From Verticillium longisporum (lineage: Eukaryota > Ascomycota > Sordariomycetes > Glomerellales > Plectosphaerellaceae): a stretch of 64,000 nucleotides of DNA. Positions 33,487-45,234 of this stretch are shown here, in pieces (the stretch's first letter is position 1; every line of letters begins with the position of its first letter). The notes below the pieces were generated by a model. That model ran no database searches, had not been told where the DNA came from, and saw only the letters and a list, made by a program, of their open reading frames with translations. A program made the translations under genes and the position numbers. The stretch is from contig JAETXT010000001.1 of assembly GCA_019188255.1 (NCBI GenBank), forward strand, positions 7,564,001 through 7,628,000, written 5' to 3'.

Positions 33487-36400
33487 TCACACATTCTCTA
33501 GCCGGCCCGTGGCCTTCGCAAAGCGTATCGTAGCTCGGACTGCTTTCATGTTTGGCTTCCAGTCATCACCATCTGATGTTGTCTTTCCTCCCAGGTGGAA
33601 AGAAACGTTGTCTCTTTGTGCGCCAGGGCACATGAGTGTCTCGGCGCGTTGTGTTGCCCACCGTGTGCATCGAAGGAGGAAGTGCTCTACCGTCTCTCTC
33701 GCGTGTCCGCATGCGCATTGGGCTGACGCTACTGCCTTGATTCGGAAAAGTGACGCGTTGAGCCTCGCCATGCCTGTCCTGAGCTGGGCCAGCATGCTCG
33801 CTTCTATCCAGGAAAGGTTGTTGTATAGTTCTCGAGTGTGCTTGCCAGGAAGAGCTATATCTATTTCCTTCGAGAGTTTTCCAACCTTGTCCGGTAGTCG
33901 TCTCTCTACACGTAGTTTGCGTCTTGCAGCATTGAGGGTGGTGGACCGCATCTTCGGGAACTGCTTTTCTGGTGAGGCGCCCTCTCGGCTGGCCTTGCGT
34001 GCTTCTCCTTTCGCTCTCTTCAGGAGGTCGTCCTCGAGATGACTAGGCAGCCAAACGGCTGCGATGGTGTTTCCGGTCTCTCGAAGTCGAGTGACCGCTT
34101 CGTAGATGCAGCGAACGTACTCTTGTCCAGATTGTTGACGGGGTTTCGAAGTGTCAGCACCGCGGCTTTGTTACTTGTCAGTAACGTTACCCTCTGGCCC
34201 CTTAGCTGTGGCAGAAACCGCAGCGCGTACGCCGCCGCCACGAGTTCTCCGGAAAACGGGTTCTGATCGGTCCTCATGCCGTGGGTGAAAGAAAAGGTCT
34301 CGGGCACCGTTCCTGGTCCCTCGATGACTCCGCCGACCCCGACCAGCTCGTTTCGTGCCGAGCTGCTGACGGCGATGCGCACCATCGCGTCCTGGTCGAC
34401 ACGCGTCGATGTTGAGTCGTCATTCCATTCGGCAATGGTCTGCATTCTTTCCATCCACGGCGGAAGTGTGAATGGGTTGATGGTTTCCAGGTTCTCCATT
34501 GGAATCTCGTTGAGCGCAGTTGCCAGTTGGAAAAATGGTGAGCGGTGGAAACGCCTGAACTTCCGCATGCGAGCAGTCAGTTTTCGAAGCGGGTTGGTCT
34601 CGGGCAGTGCGTGGAGATCCGTCCAAAGCTTGATAGCCCTTCTCGTGAATCGCTCTGGTGCACTGGCGATGTGAGCCTCCGCTTCTGCTACGCTCGTGGC
34701 TATCGTGATGAACGCTCCAATGATTGCCTGCGCTCCGACCTTTTGGACGCGATTGATTGCTGCCGCCGTCCGATCTTTGCATCGGTGCCTCCAGACGTTA
34801 GAGGCATAATCCACCACCGGAGCCACGGTGGCCGTGAATAGCTGCCGTGCTGTCGCCGGGGTCAATCCTCTCAGTCGTTTCAGCTCCATAGCAGCCTCCA
34901 ATCCCTTGGTCGCCACTCTTGCAATGTGTTCCCTATACCTGAGTCCAATGTCCATGATCACGCCGAGGATCTTGACATGCTGTTTGGGTTCGACTGTTTG
35001 CCCTTTGATAGTGAAGGGTTCCGAATCGGACCTTTTGGCCCATCGGGTGAAGTGGATGACCGCAGTCTTGTCCGCTTCGAAAGTTGCACCGCTTCTCCGC
35101 TCCCAGTCCAATGCCTTTTCGATGATTGCCTCAATTCCTTTACGGTTGTCTTGCGTGGTTGGGCCAGCGACCCAGGCTGTAAAGTCGTCGACGAAGGCTA
35201 TAGCTCCCCATAGCAGTTGATCTTCTGTTGTACAAGGTCTGCGTTGAAGAACAGAAACAAGATGGGTGACAGTGGTGATCCTTGCGGTAGTCCGGCCTGC
35301 GGCAGGGTCCGGACCTCTGATGCTTGGCCGTTGACCTGAATTGTCGCCGTCCGATCTGAGCAGAATGCCTCTACCCAACGGAGCAACTCTCCTGGGAGGC
35401 CCCTCGCTCTCATTCTCTGAATAAGTCTCTCTTTACACACTCCATTGTACGCTCCCTTCACATCGAAGCTCACGAGGCTGACCACCCAACGATTTCTCCA
35501 TGCTGCGTAGATTTGTTCTTGCAGCAGCACTAACGCTTGTTCTGCTGACCTCTGTTTGCGGGCCCCGAAGTGGTTCGTAGGCAACAACCCGTGCGTTTCG
35601 ACTGCATGGGATATCCTCTCCGCAACAACCGACTCGAGAACCTTGCCGAGCGTGGCGAGGAGCGAGATGGGCCTCCAAGCCTTGGCGATGGTGTAGTCTG
35701 CTTTGCCGGGCTTTTTGAGCGGGATGATCTTGGCGTGCCTCCATTGGTCGGGGAGTACTCCTTCCTCTAGTGATGCGCGGAAAATCGCCAGGACCCTGTG
35801 CTTGACGGCTGGCCAAATCTGTTTCCAGACCATCGCTGGCAACCCGTCCTCACCAGGTGCTTTCCACGATTTCGTCGCGAAAAGACGGCGTTCGACTTCT
35901 TCCATCGTGATGTTGGGCATGTTAACAGCTGATTCGCGTTGAGGTCTCTCCCCTTCCTCTTCGATATGCTCCGGTAGGGACGGGAAGAAAGTGGTAAGCA
36001 GTTCAACCGCTTGCTCTTTGCTGTTGGTCGTCCGTGTGCCATCAGCCTTCACAAGTTGTGGCACCTTGCCGAACGCCGCATCGTCGCCAGACTTCAGATA
36101 CTTGGCGGCCTTCCAGATGTTGTCGTTGTTGGCCAGGAAGTCATTCCAATGGGTTTTCTTCTGTTGTCGAATGGCATCATGGTATTGTTTCGCTGCTCCC
36201 TTGGCCGTGTTCTCCAGTGCTTCATCGTTCCGTCCTGCCCGTCTTGCTGCCCTCGCCCGGTTTCTCCAATGTGTGTGGATGTGGCGGAGCTGCGTAAGAT
36301 CCGCCGTCCACCACCGCTTCGCGTATGGCGATGGTTTGGCTTTCGGTGTCAAGGCCTGTACTGCTCCCAGCACCACTGACATGAGTCTGTCCGTCTTCTC

Positions 36401-37237
36401 TTGGACCGTGCCTTCCATCGGGACTGTCTCGAGTGCCGTGGAGATTCGGGTGTTGATTTCCTTCCATGGCGCGTTTTTGAATAGAGGTCGGTCTTGGGCT
36501 TTCGGGGTCGGAACTGATACGTCAAGGATCGTTTCGATGGTGCGGTGGTCCGACCCGTGCTCTGTCCCGTGCGTCGTACACTTGATCATGGACGCAGCTA
36601 GGTCCTCTGACACCAGCACAAGGTCGATTGTCGATTCGTGGTCTCCGCCTTGCCATGTCTTCGTGCCCCGTGGGAGCATGCTGCAGAGGGAGAGCTCGTT
36701 CATTAGGTCGATGATGTTATCGGCTTCACCCTGTCGTACCGGAGACACGTCGTCTCCTCCCCATAGTTGATCGTGGCGGTTGAAGTCGCCCGCAATGACC
36801 ACGTCCACCACCTCTCCTGCGGCTCTCCTAGCATCCGCGACCGCACTACGTATGGTGTTACACGCTTCCTGTAATGCCTGGGTGTCCATCCCCTGCACGT
36901 ACACGGACACCACCAGTACCAGTCTCTCTGGGAGCCTCAACAGTGCTGCTGTCATGTCCGGAGACTCTATCAACACCTGTTCCGCCCCCAAATCCTTCCT
37001 TATCCAAAGCATGCTTCGGATCGCCCATCGTCCTTCCCCAGTCGTTGGTGGGACCATCTTTGTCCATCCGTGATGTCCCATCGGAGTCGTCAATAACCGT
37101 CCCTTGATCATCCGTGCTTGTGGTTCCTGAATGACCAGCACCGCTGCGTCCTGAATGTCCTCGTCGTTCATGAGGCTCTCGTGAACCTCGCCGCGTTTTC
37201 GCACATTGAGTTGGATTATCCGGAGCGTGCTACTCAT
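33487..37237 (-). CDS. LINE ORF2: endonuclease, reverse transcriptase, RNase H (left copy, frameshifted)
   Basis: The frame from ATG 37237 encodes an APE-type endonuclease ([34 protein letters not shown]) and the reverse transcriptase ([35 protein letters not shown]). It then meets a one-base deletion in the G run at 35206-35209, which truncates it before the FVDD catalytic motif. The remainder (FVDDFTAWV, connection, RNase H, and a C-terminal [17 protein letters not shown] knuckle) lies in a second frame to about 34126 and a third to 33487. The second shift is shared with the right copy. As given, this copy cannot make full ORF2. Confidence 0.9.
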
Positions 37238-38543
37238 TCAAAGAAGGGTAGAGCTTCTTGCAGTTTCTGCTGAACGACGCATGAGGACCTCCGCAGGGAA
37301 CACACTTGAGGGTAGTCTCAGTGCAAACACTGTGGTGGTGACCCTCCTTGGCGCATTGCCCGCACATCTGGGGCAGGTCGCACTGGTGAGCTTTGTGGCC
37401 GCGGCCAACCTGCTGACAGTTGTAGCACTGGTCGAGGCGAGGACGAGATTCGAAGACCTTGGTCCTCCCGGATTGTCCTCCCGCATAAGCGTAACCCTCC
37501 GCGAGTAGCCTTTCCGCGTCCGCCTTCTTCGTGAGGTAGATAACCATTGAGCCGTACGCCTTCGGAACATCCCTGTTGCTAAGCCAGCCTACCTTCGCAA
37601 CTTGAACGTCATTTTCTTTGCCAATCTCCTCGGCGGCTCCACTACGAATGGCATTCGCCTCATCCACGACCACCGTGCGGGACACGTAGTCGACTTTGAC
37701 GGGGTAGAGTTCGTCTCTCAGCATCCGGGCTCCCCGCGGCAGCTTGGCTCCCACGAGCCGTTTCACCATGGTGTGCTCCTCCTCGTTTCTGCAGGCAATT
37801 CTGATTCGAGGCTTCTTCGGGTCTTTGGTCACAGCCAGGCAACGCCAATCGGATTGGCTCTGGTCCACCCTGACCTCGCCTTCCGTGAGGGTACGAACAG
37901 CGCCCGGTGTCAGTTGTTCGTCTTGTTCGTCCTCGATCCTTGACGTGTCGATCGTGCAGAAGACCACGTCTGTTGGACCCGGTGGTGCCGTGGGGCCCGG
38001 GCCCGCGTTGTCGAGTCGGCTGGTCGGTGGCATTCGGGCAATGTCTGCGTAGGATGGCTCGGACCTCTGCTGCCCTGTAACCATCGTTGCAATCGCTTCG
38101 GCGCTTCCGCGTATGCTCTGGGCTTGTTCTGTCATTTGTTCCGTGACCATGTGTAGTTTGTCTTTAGTCGTAAGAAGGTCCCTCTTAAGTTCTCGGTTTT
38201 CGTCTTGAAGATCTTCAATCAGTTCCGCCAGTGACTGGAGCTTAACTAAGACTGCTTTGAGGAGCTTCGTTTGCTGCTTCATCGGTTCCTGTTTTGCGAG
38301 TCGCGACGTGTCGTCGTCTACCTGTCGCTCTTTCTCCACGGACGGTCGTCCTCCCAACGCCGCTCTGGCATTGCGCCTGTTGGGCTTCCTAGTCGTGATT
38401 TCCGCATCGTCGGTTGTATCGTCGATTGTCTGATTTTCGATGGCTTTGCTGCTCGGTTTGCGCGGTCGAAGTCGTCGCTGCTCAACACCATTCCTCCCTT
38501 CCTCGTCAGACGCGACGTTGATCGTGTCGTTTTCGGTCGCCAT
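37230..38543 (-). CDS. LINE ORF1, gag-like nucleic-acid-binding protein (left copy)
   Basis: Taking the first ATG (38543; a non-ATG open frame extends to 38648) gives 437 residues: an acidic/basic N-terminus, a coiled coil ([20 protein letters not shown]), an RRM-like middle region, and C-terminal zinc knuckles [16 protein letters not shown] and [14 protein letters not shown] plus a third Cys/His cluster. ORF1 proteins of this clade bind the element RNA. The stop overlaps the ORF2 start by 8 bases, which implies coupled translation or reinitiation. Confidence 0.9.
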   Translation of the reverse strand: MATENDTINVASDEEGRNGVEQRRLRPRKPSSKAIENQTIDDTTDDAEITTRKPNRRNARAALGGRPSVEKERQVDDDTSRLAKQEPMKQQTKLLKAVLVKLQSLAELIEDLQDENRELKRDLLTTKDKLHMVTEQMTEQAQSIRGSAEAIATMVTGQQRSEPSYADIARMPPTSRLDNAGPGPTAPPGPTDVVFCTIDTSRIEDEQDEQLTPGAVRTLTEGEVRVDQSQSDWRCLAVTKDPKKPRIRIACRNEEEHTMVKRLVGAKLPRGARMLRDELYPVKVDYVSRTVVVDEANAIRSGAAEEIGKENDVQVAKVGWLSNRDVPKAYGSMVIYLTKKADAERLLAEGYAYAGGQSGRTKVFESRPRLDQCYNCQQVGRGHKAHQCDLPQMCGQCAKEGHHHSVCTETTLKCVPCGGPHASFSRNCKKLYPSLNE

Positions 38544-38717
38544 GGCTGCAGGTGGGGCGCCACGTGGAGTGGGATCCACCAGTTCGCGTGTCGCGCCGTC
38601 CCGCGTCAAGACCAACCCACCTTCGATCGGTTTGATGCCGTACTTCAACGAAACAAATAAGAAGTGGCGATACAGAGGGTGCTCGAATCAGTCCGTTACG
38701 GTACGTACAGTTCTGCT

Positions 38718-40557
38718 AAGGAACAGCTCAATGTCAGTACAGTGGTTGAAAAAAATCACACGTGGGCAGCTTGAGACTATACAATCTGCCCTGGAAGAGG
38801 TGTTCTCGGAGCCTTTGCCTCCAGCCGTTGGATGTCCGGTCCAAACATCCAACGCCTCTTTCAAAATCGCGCATCCCTGTGTTTCGGATCAGTTGGATAT
38901 TATGTATCGACAACTCTGGCTTTTTGCCTTGAGGGAGTACCGAGACATGCCAAAACAGAGTAAAAGGAAGCTGGCAGGAGTCAAAGAAGGCGAAGTTGAC
39001 TCCACAGTGTTGTTTTCATTCGCCTCCGTCGCCGAGGGCTTTGGTTTCCGCACTGAGCAGACTCAGGAATTACGGCGACGCAACCCAGACCAAGAAATGA
39101 TCCTTCGGTTCCTCCGCACAATTAGGAAGCCGGATCAATACAATTTCGAGAGCCTTGATGACAGCGTGGCGCAGGTTATTCATGTCATTAGCAAAGCAGA
39201 GCCCCTGCCTCAGCATGGCGTTATGGAGCTAGACGTGGACAATGTCGCAGTAGCACTGCCAACCCGCTGTGGAGTTCTGAATGACCTTGATCAACGTCGA
39301 GACAAGTCATCAATGTTCTTGCACAAACTACACAAACCTATCGCGCTACAAGGCACATCGCTGACCTCCTTCTTTATCCAACGATCGATCTACTTTTCAT
39401 TCTTCGGTAAGACCATTAACATCGATATCAGCAACCTACAAGAGTTTCCAGAGAGCCATCCATGGAATCAGTTCCCTCTTGCGCAAAGACAGCCATTGAG
39501 GAGCCTGGAAGTAGATCATACCAACGATCCAGACTGTCTACAGCCAATGGCAGTGACAGAGGCTTCCAATGTTATGTCCAATTGGGAAGAGCGTTGCCAA
39601 AAAGCGGAAGAAAATGCGCATGCTGCAGAAAATCGACTACTGAACCTAGCGAAAGAAGAAGAGGAGACAAATTTACGGTTAAATCGACTAAAAGAACAGG
39701 AAGAGAAACTCAGTGAGAGAACTCGAGAACTGGAGCAACTTCAGCATAGTCTTGACGAGGGGATAAGAGCCAATCGACTAGCAGATAGCAACGCCATCAA
39801 TGCAGAGGCAGCGGAACAAAGGGAAGTTTCCGAGCTCGCAGAAAATGAGACAAGTCTTCAAAATAGGCTAAACGAACTCACACGGAGAGAGAATGACAAG
39901 ATTTCTTCCCTGGAAAGACTCGAAGAAGAAAAGGAAAGGCTCCAGGCAGCACTGAAAGACCTTGATTATAGCGTTGGCTCACTGAGGACGCAAGAACAAG
40001 ACCTGAAATCGCAAACTGAACAGTCAACGAAGAACGAGGACCAGAATCTGGCGAAAGCCAGTCATGAAGAGGCTCAAAAGCAGTCTGGTAAGGTGAAAGT
40101 AGCGTTCAAGCGGGTGGATTGGGTTCTAGCGCATGCGATGTGGGTTGACCCACACCATGCAAAAGAAGGAAAAGAAAAAGAAGCAGCTGAGATTCGGCGG
40201 GTTGCTGCGAAGTATATCAGGAAAGGAATGATTCTCTTGGACAGAGATCAAAAAGTGTTAACAGCTGGAGATTGTTTCGAAAGGATCAGTCAGGACAAGT
40301 CCTACACTGTGTACCTACGTCCTCGGGCCGACTTACAGAGCGGTGTACAGCATTTCCAGGATCATCTGCTGAATAAAAGAGGTAAAAGGCAGGCGGATAC
40401 AGGAGAACCTTTACCTGACGTTCACCCAACCGTACCTTTTGGTGATGGAGCAGACTCAGCAGACCTCGTTACGACATCTTCTGACAGCAACAGCGCGGAA
40501 GCTGAGGATGGCTCGAGTAGAAGGAAAATTAGGCGAAATGAAATCGATGAGCTATAA
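38718..40557 (+). pseudogene. DUF3723 protein, C-terminal part, fused in frame to antisense LINE
   Basis: The coding sequence abuts the LINE 5' end at 38718. It opens RNSSMSVQWLKKITRGQLET and includes the family hallmarks SDQLDIMYRQLWLFALREY and ALQGTSLTSFFIQRSIYFSF, then a long Glu/Lys coiled coil (about residues 290-440) and an Ala/Lys-rich tail, 612 residues in all. DUF3723 proteins are a fungal family of unknown function reported as recurrent Starship cargo. The open frame continues leftward into the antisense LINE as far as 38440, but that part is not gene sequence; the true N-terminal half is missing here. A kinase-like gene follows 454 bases downstream on the same strand. Family assignment is from memory of the YRQLW and FF.RRS-type motifs. 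Confidence 0.75.
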
Positions 40558-41011
40558 CCTACCGATAAACATCAGACATTACCTCTATACTACACTGGTG
40601 TGCCATGAAGGTCAGCATTGCCGCTGCTAAACTGCTCTGGCGTCGTTTGCTGGTCAGAGGGGGCCATGGCGACGGGGTCGAAGTGGTGTCGGAGGTGGCG
40701 GTGCCAGGGCAGGCCTCCCAGACTGGCCAATGTGAGGGTCTCACGCCTCAATCAGGCTAGGGAGTACGCTCAAGAAGAGGATCTATTGCTAGCACAGCTA
40801 GAGTCACTTCTAGATACAAGACGTAGCGCGAGGAGAGGAAAAGGACAAGAACCAGGTCTCCTCACGTTTCAAGAGTGTAAAATGTCGTTGTCGTCTACAC
40901 ATGTGACCGTCCGTCACGTGTGACTCCTTTCTCAGTCCGGTGACAAACCCCGAGCCACAATAATAGCAACCACGACCGAAACTAAACGTGTTGCTTTCTG
41001 AAAAGAACGCG

Positions 41012-41986
41012 ATGGCTGCGGATAACCCGAACCGACGGACTTTCTTTCCGGGAAGTCATCAATGGGCCGATGCCTTCGGTAGTCCGATCAAGCTTACAGA
41101 AACCCACAAGGCTCCCAAACTTCAACCCCGAAGGAACAAGCTTAAGCCATCGCATCAGAGGTTTCCTGTTGTGTCCTAAGAAGCAACCACTTCCGACTCT
41201 GTTGATCTGATTCAGCCACCGTTGGCGAAGGAAAGGTCTCCTTGGGACCGATACCAAAAGCGGTATGATCTTCGGCTAAGAGAAACCGGCACGATTGTGA
41301 GCAAGATCTCATCGACTCGAGATTTGTTCTTTGTTCGGAGTTATTCCTTTCAGAAGGGAAGAAAAACGCTTGACCTGCTATCACTATTGAAGCATCCGAA
41401 CCTTCTCCAATACCACGACTCGTATCTTTTTGGCGGAGCATTTTACATCGTGTTCGAGGATGCTGAGATATCGCTGGAGAAACTCATAATCTCGTCCGAC
41501 CAAACGAAGGAGAACTAGTCGCCATTCTCCACCAGGTACGTGTTATTTTACATGCCTGGGACCCCACGCATGAAGAAGGGGAGGTAGTAGCTGTCTAGAT
41601 TGTAAAGTGTTTGGCTCACTCGGAAGAAAGCGGCATCTGCCACCGTTCAATATCAAGATCTAGCATTCTGCTAACAAGGCTGGGAGTCGTCAAGATTAGT
41701 GAGTAGAAGAATCCAATAATGCAAATATGCGCTGACTCGAGAACCAGAACTCGAACACTGCTCTGAGAAGAACCCCGAAGCCTGTCATGAAGACGTAGAA
41801 GCTTTGGGTCAAGTAATGAGTCACTTCACCGGCATAGACATCCTAGATGGCCAGCCTGCATCCCACAAGCCTGGAAATTGGTCAGCTGAAGTCGTCGATT
41901 TCCTGATGATCACAATGACCCAATCTGCTGTGAAGTTAAATAATTTTGGACTCGCATTTCTCTCCAAACTTGTCTACTTTTACTAA
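41012..41986 (+). pseudogene. Kinase-like protein B, paralogue of 62635-63652
   Basis: The N-terminus MAADNPNRRTFFPGSHQWAD parallels MASESDNRRTWFPGAHRVLI of the gene at 62.6 kb. The kinase N-lobe-like part reads LLKHPNLLQYHDSYLFGGAF and YIVFEDAEISLEKL. The last part (EALGQVMSHFTGIDILDG to VVDFLMITMTQSAVKL) matches the C-terminus of the other copy (KALSVIMMELMQ to AVQFLSMTT). An in-frame TAA follows VVS at 41177 (CAA to TAA would explain it), the frame breaks at TAG 41516, and the catalytic loop between 41530 and 41790 is not readable. It is a decayed kinase-like gene; substrate unknown. No active-site DFG or HRD is seen in either copy. Confidence 0.65.
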
Positions 41987-41989
41987 ATA

Positions 41990-42724
41990 TGTCCTAGCAT
42001 CCCCTCTTCAAGAATGAGCAAGATATATCAGAGTTAGTATGGCTGGTTTCTTTAGCCCGTGATACTGCGCCAAAGGCATAAAAGATCCTAAATGGTCGAG
42101 GGGCATGATCGGCTATTCAGAGTCTGTAACGGCTTTATACGATCAAGTTAGGAGGCGTGGAACAAGCATTGAGAATTGATTACCTTGAAAATGAAGCACT
42201 GCGTTGGAAACCAGAGATGGCGGCGTGAGCCAGACCCTCGAAGATGGCTATAATTGCCAGCCAGCGGTCTATCGTGACTTACGCGGGTAGGCTCAGCCCG
42301 CAGCCACTCGCGATCAGGTTTATGAGGGTTCCTAGACTTAAGTAGTGCGATTTTAACTACAGCAAGACTCCCGAGCGGCGGATAAAGGCCGGCGGGTTCC
42401 AAATACTATAGCCTATGGCCAGGGCGTTGGCGGAAATGAAGAAGATAGCCGTGACGAGCTCGAGCTAGGTAATGTTCTTCAGTGACTGTAAAGCTCACCA
42501 GATCTTCTTGAGAGATAGGAAATACACAAGATCACGCTCTGTCACGCATCGTATAAGGCCAAAGGTAAACAAAGGAAGTCAAAGCCTCCCAAGATGGAAG
42601 CGGCTAATGAGGCTTGTCATGTCATACTGTACTGTACTTTACTTTGCGGAAGAAAATAGAATACGTTTTGAGTTTTGACTGCTAGAGGGCCATGTTCTTG
42701 CCCCTATTCCTATAGCCGCACCAG
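41990..42724. other. No recognisable gene
   Basis: AT-richer stretch with short frames only. Confidence 0.45.
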
Positions 42725-42896
42725 GTAAGGCTCAGGAATGCAGAGCATGGCGTTTGAGACGAGGGCCTAAATGGGGGCCTATGTGTAATGCCACCCGCCA
42801 CGAATTGGACGTGTCTCGGGCCCAGAACTCGTAAAGCTGGATACATATATACCAACCGACAAAGCATCCCCGATCACGATGTTTGCACCAAGGCTC
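42725..42896 (+). promoter_or_regulatory. Putative promoter, copy 1 of a duplicated 170-bp block
   Basis: It contains the blocks GGGGGCCTATGTG, TGCCACCCGCCACGAATTGG, a TATA-like ACATATATACC and GATGTTTGCACCAAGG, all repeated in the same order at 44766-44939. It ends 24 bases before the ATG of the two-exon gene at 42920. The promoter role is inferred from position, the TATA-like site and conservation between the copies. Confidence 0.6.
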
Positions 42897-42919
42897 AGAG
42901 CTCCCAATCTTCCTTCACG

Positions 42920-43430
42920 ATGACGCAAGATCAAGCAGCTTGTGCGCCAGCAGGCCAGCACCCCATGGCAGTGGCGCCCCAAGCGTCTGGCTCTGAGAAA
43001 GACGCACCTATTCAGAATACCGGCGTTGCCGATACTGAGATGACGGTAACGAAGAGGCGTTTTCTCAACCTAAAATCCGACTAATATATCTTAGGACCTC
43101 GCCCCAGCAGATCTCTCGAAGCTATCCATCAAAGTATGGGTAGATGGAGAAATGCGAGATTATTCCCGCACAATTGACATGGACAAACCAACAGTCGAGA
43201 AACACATGGCCTTGTTGGACTCGAAAGGATACAAGCTCCTCAATGTGAACGGGCGCTGTATGAAGCCGAAAATGGTATACAGTGAAGCTGTGAAGACTGG
43301 ACTGAACTTGGTTATCATCACGCTAGAGACGGCCATTGATCACAATGTGCTATCTGCCATAAAACAGTGTCTTCGCACGGAAAAGAACATCAGGCAACAG
43401 AAGAGGAAGCTTGCAGAACGTGTGATATAG
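42920..43430 (+). CDS. Two-exon hypothetical protein, 153 residues
   Basis: ATG at 42920 (MTQDQAACAPAGQH) leads through a Gln/Ala-rich segment to a GTAACG donor at 43046. The 49-nt intron has a GACTAAT branch and a CTTAG acceptor (43094), and exon 2 runs to 43430 in phase. The second exon looks like a folded domain: LSIKVWVDGEMRDYSRTIDM, TVEKHMALLDSKGYKLLNVN and a basic end (EKNIRQQKRKLAERVI). No family is recognised. The clean splice, single frame and duplicated promoter argue that it is real and perhaps expressed. Confidence 0.5.
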
Positions 43431-44287
43431 CCGTTCTCAATGTTCTGATAAGAGTTAGGGCGTGCGATCCCTATTCAAAGTGTGTGAGAGGTGTAGCAAT
43501 GCATCTGCTAGCCCAACCCTCAAGAACGCCTACCTACGCGTTGTCTATCAGGGTCAATAGCTGTTCGTAGATAGCTACTAAGATCTCTGAACTGTACTGT
43601 GACTCTTGCAGCCACGAACCCTATAGCCACGAACCTAATGGTCACAACCTCTTTGGCCTCGTCGCCCTATACAACAGGAAACGGCCCTTGTCTTCTGTGT
43701 AACAGATGCCAAGGTACCCTGACCAGACCAGCCCGTCCTACCCAAGACACCAAAATCACTACCAAACCATGTCTACCAAATACACCTCTCCAGCCCACCG
43801 CGGCAGATATACGTTCGAACTCAGGAAGCCACTAGTCCAAGAGCTCGGAGACTACAAGCATAAGAAGAGCTTAATGCTCCTTAAACCAGGAACTAAGGCT
43901 ATCCTGAAGGACTTTGAGTGGACTTTGAGTATGACACCTACGCGGCTGGGGCACACATGACTGAAAACGACTGAATTATCCTAGCCTGATGGGGCTTCTA
44001 CCTTGCCAGTAGGTTAGGCGTTAAAAACACCTGTCGGCAGTTTAGATTCCTAATGAGTCTGCTTCAAAGCGATGACGACAACACGGATAGGGGGCCTTCA
44101 TATCTATCTGCTTGCAGACCGACTTCGACTGGCTTCGAGAGGTAGCCGACGCTGCAAGCGAGCGGAGATGGCTGGATTGTACGCATGAATAGGCATGGAT
44201 GTAGTGGAGCTAGAACAAGGCTCAAGACGGGAAAGGGCTAGCGCTAGCAGTCGATTAACATTGGAACAGAAGCCGTTTACAAACAAT
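43431..44287. other. No recognisable gene
   Basis: Short frames (for example 43706-43960) look protein-like in places but carry no domain. Confidence 0.4.
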
Positions 44288-44322
44288 ACAGTTCAGTTCA
44301 GTTCAGTTCAGTTCAGTTCAGT
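44288..44322. repeat. Pentanucleotide repeat (CAGTT)n, about 7 units
   Basis: A perfect tandem run of CAGTT units, seen directly. Confidence 0.95.
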
Positions 44323-44765
44323 TCGTCTTGACGTATGCGTGCCACACATCGAGGAACTAATCGGGGTCCGCCTCACAAGGAGGGGGTGCGATCTCTATTG
44401 AACTACAATTTGCAACGATGAAACCTGTGGCGAGCGATTGCAAGGGCGATAAAGCTCTAGTCAGGCTCAGGGGTACACGTGCCCCGAATCTGACGCTCAT
44501 GAAATGCGAGGAGGGACTGCCAGATGTCGGATTTGATGTCTATTTCTGGAATTCTCGCACTGTGAGTATTGTGAGCCTGAAACTTGTTCTTTTTCTTTCA
44601 TCATCCAGATGTGAACCTAGCAGGGTTCTGAATAGATTTCAATAAGCGATGCACGAGACCCCTTAGGAAAGGCCTCATAGATATGATTCCCGATCTGGGC
44701 CTTTGCAACAGTTACCAAAAATGGGGAAGCTCAGGTACCTAATTTGGCTCTCTAATGGAACCGGG

Positions 44766-44939
44766 TAAGGCTCAGGAACGCGTTGCGGAGCATGGGGGTA
44801 AGACCAAAAACCTAGATGGGGGCCTATGTGAAATGCCACCCGCCACGAATTGGACATGTCGAGGACCCAGAACTCGTGAAGCTTGATATATATGTACCGA
44901 CCGACAAAGCATACCCGATCATGATGTTTGCACCAAGGC
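44766..44939 (+). repeat. Second copy of the 170-bp promoter-like block
   Basis: A direct repeat of 42725-42896: the same ordered blocks, with differences that are mainly C/T and G/A (for example ACATATATACCAACC against ATATATATGTACCGACC) plus small indels. It ends one base before an ATG (44941) that opens a 70-codon frame with no similarity to the gene downstream of copy 1. Confidence 0.8.
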
Positions 44940-44940
44940 G

Positions 44941-45153
44941 ATGACTTCAGCTCCATTAGCGTTGTCACAATTTTCAGCCTTTCTACCTGATCTACTGGCA
45001 ACGAGCCAGAAGATTCATTTGACTTATGTGATCAGGCTTATTCGATCATTTACCTCCGCGAAAATGCCGGATTTGACACATTGGATACTGAATCGTACCG
45101 ACTTGGGCAGTGTAGCTATTCATTGTTTTGATAAGTTATCCACCGGCTTCTAA
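44941..45153 (+). CDS. 70-residue open frame downstream of the copied promoter
   Basis: It starts MTSAPLALSQFSAFLPDL immediately after the promoter-like block and ends at 45153. No domain or paralogue is seen, and nothing in the sequence itself beyond its placement argues for coding. Confidence 0.28.
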   Translation: MTSAPLALSQFSAFLPDLLATSQKIHLTYVIRLIRSFTSAKMPDLTHWILNRTDLGSVAIHCFDKLSTGF

Positions 45154-45234
45154 AGCCGAGTCACATCTGATTGTTAACAGTCCTGTAGCACACAGCCCCG
45201 CGCCAACCTGACCAGACTTTGGCTTCTCTCGTTC

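Larger units (their letters stand above)
33155..38717 (-). mobile_element. Tad1-type LINE, left copy
   Basis: A 5.56-kb non-LTR retrotransposon on the minus strand. Its 5' end is at 38717 and its 3' end runs into a (TG)n tail read as (AC)8 at 33155-33171. Both ends match the copy at 55511-61068 exactly, which fixes the element boundaries. It encodes ORF1 (gag-like, zinc knuckles) and ORF2 (endonuclease, reverse transcriptase, RNase H). In the listed translations it differs from the right copy by one ORF1 residue (ALGGRP against ALEGRP) and by a shorter G run inside ORF2 (four instead of five, 35206-35209). It shows no RIP-type stops. Confidence 0.95.

Noticed and set aside
33425..38660. Plus-strand open frames across the left LINE (for example 33425-34042, 35991-36770)
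   Set aside because: Each is the antisense of ORF1 or ORF2, and the same frames recur in the right copy; they have no independent support.
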